Shown: in pieces, positions 17,284 through 25,248 of the stretch
How the letters are laid out: each line of letters opens with the position of its first letter
Position numbering within the stretch: position 1 is the first letter of the stretch
Origin: Parachryseolinea silvisoli
Lineage (GTDB): Bacteria; Bacteroidota; Bacteroidia; Cytophagales; Cyclobacteriaceae
Direction of reading: 5' to 3'
Assembly (NCBI RefSeq): GCF_021190955.1
Contig: NZ_JAIOAO010000001.1
Location: 930,001-994,000 of the forward strand
Length of the DNA: 64,000 nt
The notes under the pieces: generated by a model
Told to the model about the DNA's origin: nothing
Database searches by the model: none
The model's input: the letters and a program-made list of their open reading frames with translations, nothing else
Position numbers and translations under genes: made by a program

Positions 17284-18363
17284 TTATTTTATAGAAGCAA
17301 ACGCTACCGGGGCGCCAGGGCCAAGCCGCAGTAAATTGCTGACGATTACAGTGTCACCGGCGGTGAGGCCTTCCACGATCTCCACCTGGCCCGTACTGCG
17401 TTGACCGATCTTAATCGGCACCGGAACCACTTTATTGTGACGACTCACGAACACCGTGTACCCACCGGTAGAAGGTAGCAGCGCTTGTGACGGTATGGAC
17501 AGCGCATGCTCCGAAGTGCTCAACCCCAGAGAGATGCGTGCACTCTGACCCGCCAGAAGTTTACCGTCGGTGTTTTTTACCAACGCGCGTACCAACAACG
17601 TACGTGTGTCCTGGCTCAGGCTCGCACCTTTGGCAAATACACGCGCGGTATAGGGTTTGTCGTCCGATGCCAGCGTAAAGTGTTGCTCACTGCCCAGTTG
17701 GATGACGTTGGTATATTTTTCAGGAATGGAAAACTCCACTTTGATCTGGCTGTTGTCTTCAATGTCCGTCAGGATCGTATTCACCGAAACAATGGCACCG
17801 GGGTGTGTATTGATCATACCGAGCTGGCCATCGAACGGCGCCACGATGCGGGTCTTGTCGACCATGACCAGTACTTCGTTGATTTGTGCTTGCAATACCT
17901 TCAGGTTGGTAATGGCTTCATCATAATCCTGTTGAGAGATGGCTTCTTTCTCCAGCAGATCTTTCAGACGTCTTTCATTTAGTACGGCAAGCTTCTCTTG
18001 CTGACGGAAACGCTCGAGCTGCGCCTGCAGGTCGGCATCGTCCAGGCGGAACAACAATGTGCCTTTTTTCACGTGGCTCCCTTCACGCGCATTTACCTGC
18101 ACGATCCGACGCGTAAGCTCGCTGACGATATCTACTTCCTGATACGCGACGAGTGTGCCCGTCACCTCCAATTCTTCGTGAATGGCGTGCGGCTGCAGCA
18201 CGACGACGTCTACGGGTACACCTGCCGGAGCGGATGCAGCCACCGCAGGCTGTTCAATATTCTCTGCTTTTGTTGTACACGCAGCGATACCGGCTGCGAG
18301 AAATGCAAACGTGACGACTCCCAACAGGGGAGCATACAACCGATGTCTGTACGACTTGTTCAT
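17284..18363 (-). CDS. RND periplasmic adaptor lipoprotein (membrane fusion protein)
   Basis: A 359-residue HlyD/AcrA-type adaptor that links the RND permease to TolC. The N-terminus is a lipoprotein signal ending at C29 (AGIAAC). The order is beta-barrel, lipoyl half (VSELTRRIVQVNAREGSHV), helical hairpin (about 110-165, EKLAVLNERRLKDLLEKE), second lipoyl half (TRIVAPFDGQLGM), beta-barrel and membrane-proximal domain. It is the first gene after the repeat-bearing leader region downstream of arsR, so it is the likely direct target of that repressor. Confidence 0.93.
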   Translation of the reverse strand: MNKSYRHRLYAPLLGVVTFAFLAAGIAACTTKAENIEQPAVAASAPAGVPVDVVVLQPHAIHEELEVTGTLVAYQEVDIVSELTRRIVQVNAREGSHVKKGTLLFRLDDADLQAQLERFRQQEKLAVLNERRLKDLLEKEAISQQDYDEAITNLKVLQAQINEVLVMVDKTRIVAPFDGQLGMINTHPGAIVSVNTILTDIEDNSQIKVEFSIPEKYTNVIQLGSEQHFTLASDDKPYTARVFAKGASLSQDTRTLLVRALVKNTDGKLLAGQSARISLGLSTSEHALSIPSQALLPSTGGYTVFVSRHNKVVPVPIKIGQRSTGQVEIVEGLTAGDTVIVSNLLRLGPGAPVAFASIK

Positions 18364-18374
18364 AACTTTAATTG

Positions 18375-18398
18375 ATTGATTTATTTAAATTATTCGAT
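18375..18398. promoter_or_regulatory. Putative ArsR operator, copy 1
   Basis: A 24-bp imperfect palindrome (9 of 12 positions symmetric) of the form ATTGATTTATTT / AAATTATTCGAT. A copy identical at 23 of 24 positions lies 80 bp away. It is 12 bp upstream of the adaptor gene start and within reach of the ArsR protein encoded next door. Confidence 0.5.
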
Positions 18399-18454
18399 AT
18401 GTTTAGAAAAAGGGATGCGAAGTAAATTTGTTCAAATGTCATATCCTAGTACTT

Positions 18455-18478
18455 ATTGATTTATTTAAGTTATTCGAT
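18455..18478. promoter_or_regulatory. Putative ArsR operator, copy 2
   Basis: Second copy of the 24-bp element, differing by one base from the copy at 18375-18398. It lies between the arsR stop codon and the adaptor gene. A partly related AATTATTTCGAT sequence (minus strand) overlaps the arsR start near 18811, hinting at autoregulation. Confidence 0.5.
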
Positions 18479-18496
18479 GTATTGGAGCAAAAAAAT

Positions 18497-18811
18497 TTAC
18501 GCTTTCTTCAGTGACTCCAGGAAGTCGATGTATTCATCGAGCACCTTATTGTTGAGTCTGTACTTCACGTTGCGTCCTTCTTTTTCTGCTACGACTATTT
18601 CGGTGTCCGTCAGTTGTTTCAGGTGGTGACTGATGGAGGGCTGAGCCAGGTCGATCATATCCTGCAGGTCCGAACAATACAGGCACTCTTCCTTCTTTTT
18701 GATCTCTTTTAAAATCTGCAACCGATTGGGGTCTGCCAACGCCTTCGAGATCTTCTCAGCCTTCTTGATATTCACGCTCGTCTGTTTTACCGGCAAAGGT
18801 ACCGAATTCAT
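18497..18811 (-). CDS. ArsR-family transcriptional repressor
   Basis: A 104-residue winged-helix repressor. The recognition helix is in DLAQPSISHHLKQLTD (about 54-69) and the wing in VVAEKEGRNVKYRL. The metal-site position near helix 3 reads ECLYCSDL, which keeps two Cys (ArsR-type sites are usually CVC), so metal or thiol sensing is possible but not certain. It precedes the adaptor/RND/TolC operon on the same strand, separated by a 133-bp region containing two copies of a 24-bp palindromic element. It probably represses both the operon and itself. Confidence 0.9.
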   Translation of the reverse strand: MNSVPLPVKQTSVNIKKAEKISKALADPNRLQILKEIKKKEECLYCSDLQDMIDLAQPSISHHLKQLTDTEIVVAEKEGRNVKYRLNNKVLDEYIDFLESLKKA

Positions 18812-18948
18812 CGAAATAATTCAATATATCCACCAACGGGGTCCAGGGCCAATAAGTTCTGGGGTCTGGCAACTTTTTTTTGACGCGGCGTGCTAGCGGG
18901 TGTTAGTTTCCACAGCCTGGAGGCACAATCTTTGACAGGTTTACAACC

Positions 18949-19809
18949 ATGAGCAGTCAAATTTATAACAGAACCATTAAAGTTGACGGAATCGATATTT
19001 TCTATCGTGAGGCCGGAGACAGGAAAAACCCTTCCATATTACTTCTACCCGGTTTTCCAACCTCGTCCGTCATGTATAAAAATCTGATGATAGCTTTATC
19101 AGGCAAGCTTCATTTGGTTGCGCCGGATTATCCCGGATTTGGATTCAGCGCTTTTCCACCGAAAGATCAATTTGAATATTCCTTTAGAAATATAGCGGCT
19201 TATATCAGCAAGTTTACGGATGCGGTAAACCTAAAATCATTCACCATCTATCTTCACGACTATGGATCCCCCGTCGGTCTTCAACTATGCGTAAACCATC
19301 CTGAAAAGATCGAGGGAATAATTGTGCAAAACGGTAATGCATACGAAGAGGGTGTTTATCGGATCTGGGATGAAATGAGAGAATATTGGAAAAACCCCAC
19401 TCCCGAAAAAAAGAAAAAACTGTACGCATTCCTAAGCGAGGAAGGTGTGAAGTGGCAGTATACCGCAGGATTGCCGGAAGAATTGCAATCAACAATAAGT
19501 CCTGAATGGTGGGTACTTGATTGGGACTCTATGAAAAGGCCTGGTAATATCGATATGCAATATGAGCTGAATTGCGACTATCAGAATCACATAAAAATGT
19601 TCCCTGTCTTTCAGGAGTATTTCCGTGTTCATCAACCTCGTGCCCTCGTCATATGGGGAAAACATGATCCGTTTTTTAATGTAGAGGAGGCTGCCTGTTA
19701 CAAGAGGGACTTACCCGATGCCCGGGTTCATATTATCGATGGCAGTCATTGGGTGCTTGAAACAAATTTTGATGAGGTGTTAAGCCTTATCCATGATTTT
19801 TTTAAGTAG
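18949..19809 (+). CDS. Alpha/beta hydrolase, haloalkane dehalogenase/epoxide hydrolase-like
   Basis: A 286-residue soluble alpha/beta hydrolase with a complete triad of the Asp-nucleophile type: D104 in LHDYGSP, D240 in WGKHDPFF and H267 in DGSHWVLE. LLLPGFPTSS (about 32-41) forms the oxyanion region. A cap domain lies at about 130-200. The Asp nucleophile indicates an epoxide hydrolase or haloalkane dehalogenase-like enzyme rather than a Ser esterase; the substrate is not predictable. No export signal. The gene is visibly more AT-rich than its neighbours and stands alone, which suggests acquisition by transfer. An AATCTTTG near-match to the -7 element lies at 18927-18934. Confidence 0.85.
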   Translation: MSSQIYNRTIKVDGIDIFYREAGDRKNPSILLLPGFPTSSVMYKNLMIALSGKLHLVAPDYPGFGFSAFPPKDQFEYSFRNIAAYISKFTDAVNLKSFTIYLHDYGSPVGLQLCVNHPEKIEGIIVQNGNAYEEGVYRIWDEMREYWKNPTPEKKKKLYAFLSEEGVKWQYTAGLPEELQSTISPEWWVLDWDSMKRPGNIDMQYELNCDYQNHIKMFPVFQEYFRVHQPRALVIWGKHDPFFNVEEAACYKRDLPDARVHIIDGSHWVLETNFDEVLSLIHDFFK

Positions 19810-20138
19810 CATGGGCTGAAAATATAATCCCGTACGTGTCAGCGAAGGCACCATCAATTGTGTATCTTCGATCACCATTTATAATGACTATATCGCCTGT
19901 CCCCGGCCCCCTGGCCCTTATAGTCCTGATCGATCTCTTATACTATAGTCGTCCTTTTCTTTCGTCTTTTTCTGTGCGGTAGGGTTTCGTGTTGCAACGA
20001 GTTTCATGTAGGATCGTGGTACTTGCGAGTGCCATCGTGTGCTTGCTGTCTATCGCCGCGAATGCCGGGTTTGTTCTTACCCTTCCCGTGCACGATGCGG
20101 TTGTGTTACGTATAAAACTCCAAAAAATCCCCCGTGTT
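19810..20138. other. Intergenic region, no gene supported
   Basis: About 330 bp between the hydrolase and the lipoprotein gene. It contains an ACTATAGT palindrome (19942-19949) and pyrimidine-rich tracts. The downstream frame is open from a GTG at 19989, but that part does not look conserved. Presumably this is the leader and promoter of the lipoprotein gene. Confidence 0.4.
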
Positions 20139-21569
20139 ATGAAAAAAATCCTGCTATGGTTGGCGCTTGTCCCCTTCTCCCTCCTATTCCAGACGTGTTC
20201 GCACGACGAAGCCGAAAACTCCGCCCCCGGTAACATCCAGTTTGCATTCCAGGTCGACGGTGCTACAGAAAATGGCCGCACGGCCGAAGCCCTGGTCATT
20301 CCACCGGGCAGTAACGCGTTGATCAGTATTAAAAAACACAATGGCCAAATTGTCTATACCCGTAAGCCCGTAGAGATACTTTCTTTCGGTAACGGTTATA
20401 TCACCGCGCCACTCGCCCTACCCTGGGGTGGCTATTATGTCACGGAGTTCCTGATAGCCGACGACGAAAACAATATCATCTTCGCTACGCCATTATCCGG
20501 TTCACCCCTCGCAAGCCTGATCGATCATCCCGTACCATTCTACTTCGCCATCCAGGCAGACCGCGTGACGCACACCGGGGTACAAACCATCAGCACCGAC
20601 TTTCATATGCCCCAAGCCTTTGGTTATGCCACCTTCGACCCCGAGCTGATCTCACCCGACTTGTTATTGACGACATTTGTCACCAACTACGAAGGCGGGC
20701 TCAAAGCCGCCACGGCACACGCCTATGTACTGCACGGCACAGACACCGTCTATGATGATATGCTCGGCGCCAAAGTCAACACCGTACACTTCGATGGCGT
20801 CGCAACAGAGACCTATAAACTGATCATCCACCGCCCCGGCTTCGCGCCGTATCGCCACACCTTTGTATTGGAGGAATTACAGGACGAGCTACAAGGCGAT
20901 CCGCTGGCCGTGGTGCTCGACCCGGCCCTCACCATGACAGCTGTGACTACGGTCGATCATGCAAACTTCACCTTCGGCTTTGCAACCGGAGATATCCTCA
21001 CACCTAAAACAGTACGAGTCGACTGGGGCGATGGTGCGACCGACAGTGTAGTGGTCGAATACCAATATGATTTCGGCTTTTACCATGAGTACGCTACTCC
21101 CGGCGAGCATTTTGTGAGCGTTACCGGCGACACAGACATTATCATATCGTTTGGTGGCGCATTCAACCTGAGCGGTGGCACCAGCCTCAACCTCGAACAC
21201 CTGGGCGAGCTCCGATTCCTGAGCATCACGGACGGCCCCGAGCGCGTCGACCTGTCACACAACAAACATTTGCAGTCGGTTGAAGTTCAAACAACCACTG
21301 TCCGCTTCCTCGATGTTTCCGACAACCACGAGCTTGTATACCTGGGATTCAATCCTGGTAACACGCATTTCGATGTAGCGTCATTTCGCAAAATGATTGA
21401 CGATATCTACAACTCTGTATTGGAACATCCCCGCGTGGGCCGTCTCTTCATCTCCCGTGATGTTGCCGGCACAGCCTATCTGCAGCTGCTGACGCTTGAC
21501 GACTGGGAAAAACTTGTAGCCCTGCGCGATACCTATGGCTGGGAAATCTTTCCCAACCCTGTCGACTAA
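20139..21569 (+). CDS. Lipoprotein with PKD-like and leucine-rich-like segments, function unknown
   Basis: A 476-residue envelope lipoprotein. The signal ends at C20 (LLFQTC), followed by SHDEAEN. The first 270 residues are beta-rich without a recognisable family. A PKD-like stretch follows (VRVDWGDGATDSVVVEYQYD ... YATPGEHFVSVTGD, about 290-330), then a short leucine-rich-like series (LEHLGELRFLSI, VDLSHNKHLQSVEV, RFLDVSDNHELVYLGF) typical of Bacteroidota surface proteins. It is likely a binding or adhesion protein. The ATG at 20139 is chosen over the GTG at 19989 because it starts the lipoprotein signal. Confidence 0.7.
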   Translation: MKKILLWLALVPFSLLFQTCSHDEAENSAPGNIQFAFQVDGATENGRTAEALVIPPGSNALISIKKHNGQIVYTRKPVEILSFGNGYITAPLALPWGGYYVTEFLIADDENNIIFATPLSGSPLASLIDHPVPFYFAIQADRVTHTGVQTISTDFHMPQAFGYATFDPELISPDLLLTTFVTNYEGGLKAATAHAYVLHGTDTVYDDMLGAKVNTVHFDGVATETYKLIIHRPGFAPYRHTFVLEELQDELQGDPLAVVLDPALTMTAVTTVDHANFTFGFATGDILTPKTVRVDWGDGATDSVVVEYQYDFGFYHEYATPGEHFVSVTGDTDIIISFGGAFNLSGGTSLNLEHLGELRFLSITDGPERVDLSHNKHLQSVEVQTTTVRFLDVSDNHELVYLGFNPGNTHFDVASFRKMIDDIYNSVLEHPRVGRLFISRDVAGTAYLQLLTLDDWEKLVALRDTYGWEIFPNPVD

Positions 21570-22697
21570 GACGTCTCGAAAAGGCCAGTGGTAAGACTGG
21601 CCTTTTTTATTTTTGAACCTGGTCCCGCCATGGTTTCCCTGGACTAACGCCCGTGCCGGTGGTGGCATGGGTGGGGCCGGCATCGCGTACGTATAAACCT
21701 TCACCGCCCGTGCATCCGTCTTCGTTTCCTTCATAGTATATACATACTGTACGTCCGGGACCCGATACCGTTCCGACTCCCTCTCAACTTCCACTACGGG
21801 CGCATTTTCTGTCACCGCTTCATCCACCACATGCACTTCTTCCTCTTCCACCCCATCATCCCCAACGCCACCATCAGCCGCATCCTCTTTCCCACGCAAC
21901 GCCAGGATTTTCGCTGCTCCGAACCGCTTCACTTCACCAATCTTTCCACCCTCCCGAAAGGCGCCATATTCAATACCAATTGATAACATCAACGTCCACC
22001 GGTTATCCGGTGGAAGCACGTCCATAGCCAACTCCAGCACGGTTCCCTCCATTCCCTCCAATGAAGCGTTCCAATCTGTCGAAATGCCAATCGAATAATA
22101 TGACTTATTATACCATTTGGGCGCCAGATACTCTTTAGCGGCCACGTCAAACGCCACATCCGGCACAATACCCAACGTAGCCGTCAGGCGAAACATCGCG
22201 TGGTTATTCTGTGGAAAATAGTTGATGTCGCGCATCAGCTCGGGAATTTCGATGCGGGCCGAACGATTGGATCGATCCATCGTATAATACACCGGCGTAC
22301 GCACAATGGAGTCGAAGCTGGGCGCTTTATACATGGTTGAAAATCCTTCGAGCAGCCGCGTATGTTCAGAGAGCATGATACTGCGGCGGCCCCATTCGCT
22401 GGAACCATCACGCAATTGCACCTGGCGCATGATACTGTTGATATCGCTGCCGAAATTATAGTCTGACAGACGCCGGAGCTGCAGCATGGCCATTCGCACG
22501 TAGCTGCCGTGGCGGGAGCAACCGCCGAACTCAGACATGGTACGGCGTGTATTTTCAAAGCTGGGACTGGTTTTTACTTTTTCGCGACTGGGCCCGCCCT
22601 TGCGACGAACGACAATTTTGTCAACGCCGCGCATGCGGTAGGCGCTGAGCATATCTAACTTACCGGTAAAAGCGAATGGTCCTTCGAGAAAGGGCAT
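21381..22697 (-). CDS. Conserved Bacteroidota hypothetical protein
   Basis: A frame of 438 codons. The N-terminal half carries a block I recognise from many Bacteroidota hypothetical proteins: a Lys/Arg-rich KIVVRRKGGPSREKVK, then FENTRRTMSEFGGCSRHGS, a helical region, and the later PVYYTMDRSNRSARIEIPEL. The middle is very acidic (GVGDDGVEEEEVHVVDEAV). No export signal. The last ~63 codons run through the terminator of, and antisense to, the convergent lipoprotein gene; that tail is low in conserved character. The functional protein may end earlier, with a frame error or decay before 21600. Function unknown. Confidence 0.65.
   Translation of the reverse strand: MPFLEGPFAFTGKLDMLSAYRMRGVDKIVVRRKGGPSREKVKTSPSFENTRRTMSEFGGCSRHGSYVRMAMLQLRRLSDYNFGSDINSIMRQVQLRDGSSEWGRRSIMLSEHTRLLEGFSTMYKAPSFDSIVRTPVYYTMDRSNRSARIEIPELMRDINYFPQNNHAMFRLTATLGIVPDVAFDVAAKEYLAPKWYNKSYYSIGISTDWNASLEGMEGTVLELAMDVLPPDNRWTLMLSIGIEYGAFREGGKIGEVKRFGAAKILALRGKEDAADGGVGDDGVEEEEVHVVDEAVTENAPVVEVERESERYRVPDVQYVYTMKETKTDARAVKVYTYAMPAPPMPPPARALVQGNHGGTRFKNKKGQSYHWPFRDVLVDRVGKDFPAIGIAQGYKFFPVVKRQQLQIGCAGNITGDEETAHAGMFQYRVVDIVNHFAK
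21581..21608 (+). terminator. Terminator after the PKD/LRR lipoprotein gene
   Basis: Stem AAGGCCAGT / ACTGGCCTT followed by a T-run, 12 bp past the stop codon. It lies inside the overlapping minus-strand frame. Confidence 0.85.
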
Positions 22698-22869
22698 AGT
22701 CGATTGTTTTTTGGGTAACGAGAGGGGCTTTCGACAACATTCAATGTTGTAACGGTGTCTACGTCGAATGTACGGAAAGGTTGATAAATGCCAGAATATT
22801 GAATAGAATAATTTTTTAGGAAAAGATTTTTAGCATATGATACTTAATACCTATATAATATTTGAGTAT

Positions 22870-22900
22870 CTATTGGATTAAACTTGTTAGACTATTGGAT
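22870..22900. repeat. Direct repeats CTATTGGAT, 22-bp spacing
   Basis: CTATTGGAT at 22870-22878 and again at 22892-22900. A spacing of about two helical turns is what AraC-family operators usually show. They lie 270 bp upstream of the AraC-family gene. Confidence 0.4.
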
Positions 22901-23146
22901 ATCTATTCTATATCTTATGAGTAAAATGAAATTACACCGGAATTTTCCGGGGTAATTGCGGCGACTATCGGGAAAAATTTAATCCACGGGCATTAAGAAG
23001 AAATAACGTTCAATCTTCCCGACATAATTAATGTAAAAAAAAACCGGGCCGTGCTTCGACGTGCAGGCAAGCAGAGCAACGAGTCCTTAATTTTCCTAGA
23101 ATTTAGCGCCTGCCTGAAAGAAAGCGGTTTTTTAGTAACCAATTTT

Positions 23147-23154
23147 TAGTTTTG
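23147..23154 (+). promoter_or_regulatory. Bacteroidota -7 element (TAGTTTTG)
   Basis: Exact match to TAnnTTTG ending 13 bp before the ATG of the AraC-family gene, implying a very short leader. No clear -33 TTTG is seen. Confidence 0.4.
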
Positions 23155-23167
23155 TGGCGATCTGACG

Positions 23168-24088
23168 ATGAAAAAAGGCCATAATCCGATCTTAACGACA
23201 GACGAACTGCTGTCGAAAACCAATTCTAAGGATGTAGTCCAGCTGCAGGGCCTGGTTGTTGCCAACACAACAATGCCCATAGACACGGCCGGTATGGAGA
23301 TTAATTTCCGTACCGATTCGTTTGCCTTTATGCTGGTGTTGACCGGCGTTTCGCATATCCGTATCAACCTTCGGGATTACTCACTGCGCAAAGGCGATTT
23401 GTTCATCATGTCACCGAGCAGTTTGAAACAGCTCGTCTCTTCCAGCCGCAACATGCGGTGTTTGGTGATTGGGTTTACACCTAACACCCTCACCTGGATG
23501 GGAGGAAACCAGGGAAAGAATTCTTCGGCGCTGCTGGAGTATTTTTCCGGCAAGTTCACGCCTCATTGGCCGCTTGAGGCAGAGGATATAGAATTGTTTA
23601 AACACGTGGCGAATGAGCTGCGGCGACGGATGCAGGTAATGGACCAGACCGCTTTCGGGAAAGAGCTGCTGGTGCATTCCTTCTTTATAGCGCTGTACGA
23701 GCTTGCTGCCATGGCAAAAAAATACGCGTACCTGATCGCTTCACATGTGTCGCGAAAAGAGGATCTGGCGTTGCGCTTTATCGATTTGGCATCGAAACAA
23801 GTTCGGACACAACGTAACGTGCAGGAGTACGGTCGCCAATTACATGTTACACCTAATTATCTGACGGAAACTGTAAAGGAAATTACCGGTAAAACGGCAG
23901 GTGAATTTATAGATTATTTTGTGGTGCTGGAGGCGAAAACAATGCTTCTTGACTCGACGCTGACAATCGCGCAAGTAGCCGAGGAGTTGAACTTCAGCGA
24001 CCAGTCGTTTTTTGGAAAATTTTTTAAACGACACGTCGGGATGTCGCCGAAGCAATATAAGCAAAGCAGCCTGCCCTCCTTATTGTAA
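23168..24088 (+). CDS. AraC-family transcriptional regulator
   Basis: A 306-residue regulator. The N-terminal ~190 residues form a cupin-like sensor (FAFMLVLTGVSHIRINLRDY ... GDLFIMSPSS). The C-terminal AraC DNA-binding domain has two helix-turn-helix motifs, YGRQLHVTPNYLTETVKE and IAQVAEELNFSDQSFFGKFF, and ends with the usual MSPKQYKQS. No export signal. It is transcribed in the same direction as, and 103 bp before, the efflux operon 24192-29683, so it is the likely activator of that pump. Confidence 0.92.
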   Translation: MKKGHNPILTTDELLSKTNSKDVVQLQGLVVANTTMPIDTAGMEINFRTDSFAFMLVLTGVSHIRINLRDYSLRKGDLFIMSPSSLKQLVSSSRNMRCLVIGFTPNTLTWMGGNQGKNSSALLEYFSGKFTPHWPLEAEDIELFKHVANELRRRMQVMDQTAFGKELLVHSFFIALYELAAMAKKYAYLIASHVSRKEDLALRFIDLASKQVRTQRNVQEYGRQLHVTPNYLTETVKEITGKTAGEFIDYFVVLEAKTMLLDSTLTIAQVAEELNFSDQSFFGKFFKRHVGMSPKQYKQSSLPSLL

Positions 24089-24139
24089 CGGTTTCTGGCC
24101 AACCGAGTTTTAGACCAATATTGTCGGGTTTCCAACCTT

Positions 24140-24168
24140 TTTGACGAAGTCGTGATGCGTCATCTTTG
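24140..24168 (+). promoter_or_regulatory. Candidate promoter of the second efflux operon
   Basis: TTTG (24140-24143), a 17-nt spacer and CATCTTTG (24161-24168), one base from the Bacteroidota TAnnTTTG consensus. It is placed to give a leader of about 17 nt before the adaptor gene. Confidence 0.4.
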
Positions 24169-24191
24169 CTGCATCATTTTAAAAACCTACT

Positions 24192-25208
24192 ATGCTTCGT
24201 ACTACAGTTGGATTTGCTGTTGTCGCTATTCTGATGATGCGTTGTTCGGCATCCGAGCAAAAAACAGCGCCCGCGCCGGTAAAAGTTTCAGTCCTCGAGA
24301 TCAAACAACGTGATGCACATGAGCAGTTGTCATATTCCGGCACGATTGAGCCTGACAATACCGCGCAGATCGGATTTGCCGTGTCGGGCGTTATAAATAC
24401 AATCGCTGTGCAGGAGGGACAGCCGGTAAAACAGGGCCAGTTCCTGGCCGGTATTGATGCCACAGAATATAGCGAGGCGCTGGCCATTGCCACCGCCAGC
24501 CTGGACCAGGCGCAAGATCTGCACAAACGTCTGAGTGCGTTGTATGAGAAAGGAAGCCTCCCGGCAAAAGACTATATAGAAATAAAAACACGGTTGGCCC
24601 AGGCCCAAGCCAACAAACACATTAACGCCAAGCACATTGCCGACAGTCGTCTCTACGCGCCGATGACAGGCATTGTGACTGCCCGGCTTATCGAACGGGG
24701 CAGTATGGCGGCGCCTGGCGCCCCTGCTTTTACGATTGTGAAAACAGACCAGGTGTATGCACGGATCTCCGTTCCGGAAAGCGAAATAGGCGCGTTGAAA
24801 AAAGATATGACGGCACGCGTATATATCGCCACATTGCGCGATACCGTAGCGGGAAAGATCACGATCATCAACCCTGTAGCGGATGCAACGTCTAATACAT
24901 ACTCGGTGAAGATAAGAATAGCAAATTTAACCGGGCGGCTGTTGCCCGGAATGATTGCGACGGTTATTATTCACACAGACCGTCCTGTGCCGCTGATGAC
25001 AGTGCCCGCCACGGCCGTTGTACGGGATGCCAACGACGTAACGTATCTTTTTTTGCGTAGCGAGAGCAATACCGCTCTTCGGAAGCGCGTGACGGTAACG
25101 GGTATAGCGGGCGACAACGAGGTAGTCGTGACTGGCCTGGAAAACGGCGACCAGGTTATTACGGCGGGTATGTCCCGCCTGAAGGACGGAAGCGCTATTG
25201 CTCTCTGA
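24192..25208 (+). CDS. RND periplasmic adaptor (membrane fusion protein)
   Basis: A 338-residue AcrA/HlyD-type adaptor. The N-terminal hydrophobic stretch ends at C18 (LMMRC), which may be lipidated although Arg at -1 is unusual. Lipoyl halves are at AVSGVINTIAVQEGQPVKQG and DSRLYAPMTGIVTARLIERG, either side of a short helical hairpin (about 95-140). The beta-barrel includes VYARISVPESEIGAL, and the end is VVVTGLENGDQVITAG. It is the first gene of a four-gene operon with permease, TolC and TetR. Confidence 0.93.
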   Translation: MLRTTVGFAVVAILMMRCSASEQKTAPAPVKVSVLEIKQRDAHEQLSYSGTIEPDNTAQIGFAVSGVINTIAVQEGQPVKQGQFLAGIDATEYSEALAIATASLDQAQDLHKRLSALYEKGSLPAKDYIEIKTRLAQAQANKHINAKHIADSRLYAPMTGIVTARLIERGSMAAPGAPAFTIVKTDQVYARISVPESEIGALKKDMTARVYIATLRDTVAGKITIINPVADATSNTYSVKIRIANLTGRLLPGMIATVIIHTDRPVPLMTVPATAVVRDANDVTYLFLRSESNTALRKRVTVTGIAGDNEVVVTGLENGDQVITAGMSRLKDGSAIAL

Positions 25209-25248
25209 TCCCGGTTATCATTCTTCATTTTTATTCAGCCGACAAATC

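Larger units (their letters stand above)
22698..23167. other. AT-rich divergent intergenic region
   Basis: A 470-bp region between the divergent hypothetical and AraC genes, strongly AT-rich from about 22,780 to 22,935 in contrast to its surroundings. It holds two direct copies of CTATTGGAT and a consensus -7 box next to the AraC gene. No coding region is supported. Confidence 0.6.

Noticed and set aside
19989-20138. N-terminal extension of the lipoprotein gene from a GTG
   Set aside because: The internal ATG at 20139 begins a standard lipoprotein signal; the extension would bury it.
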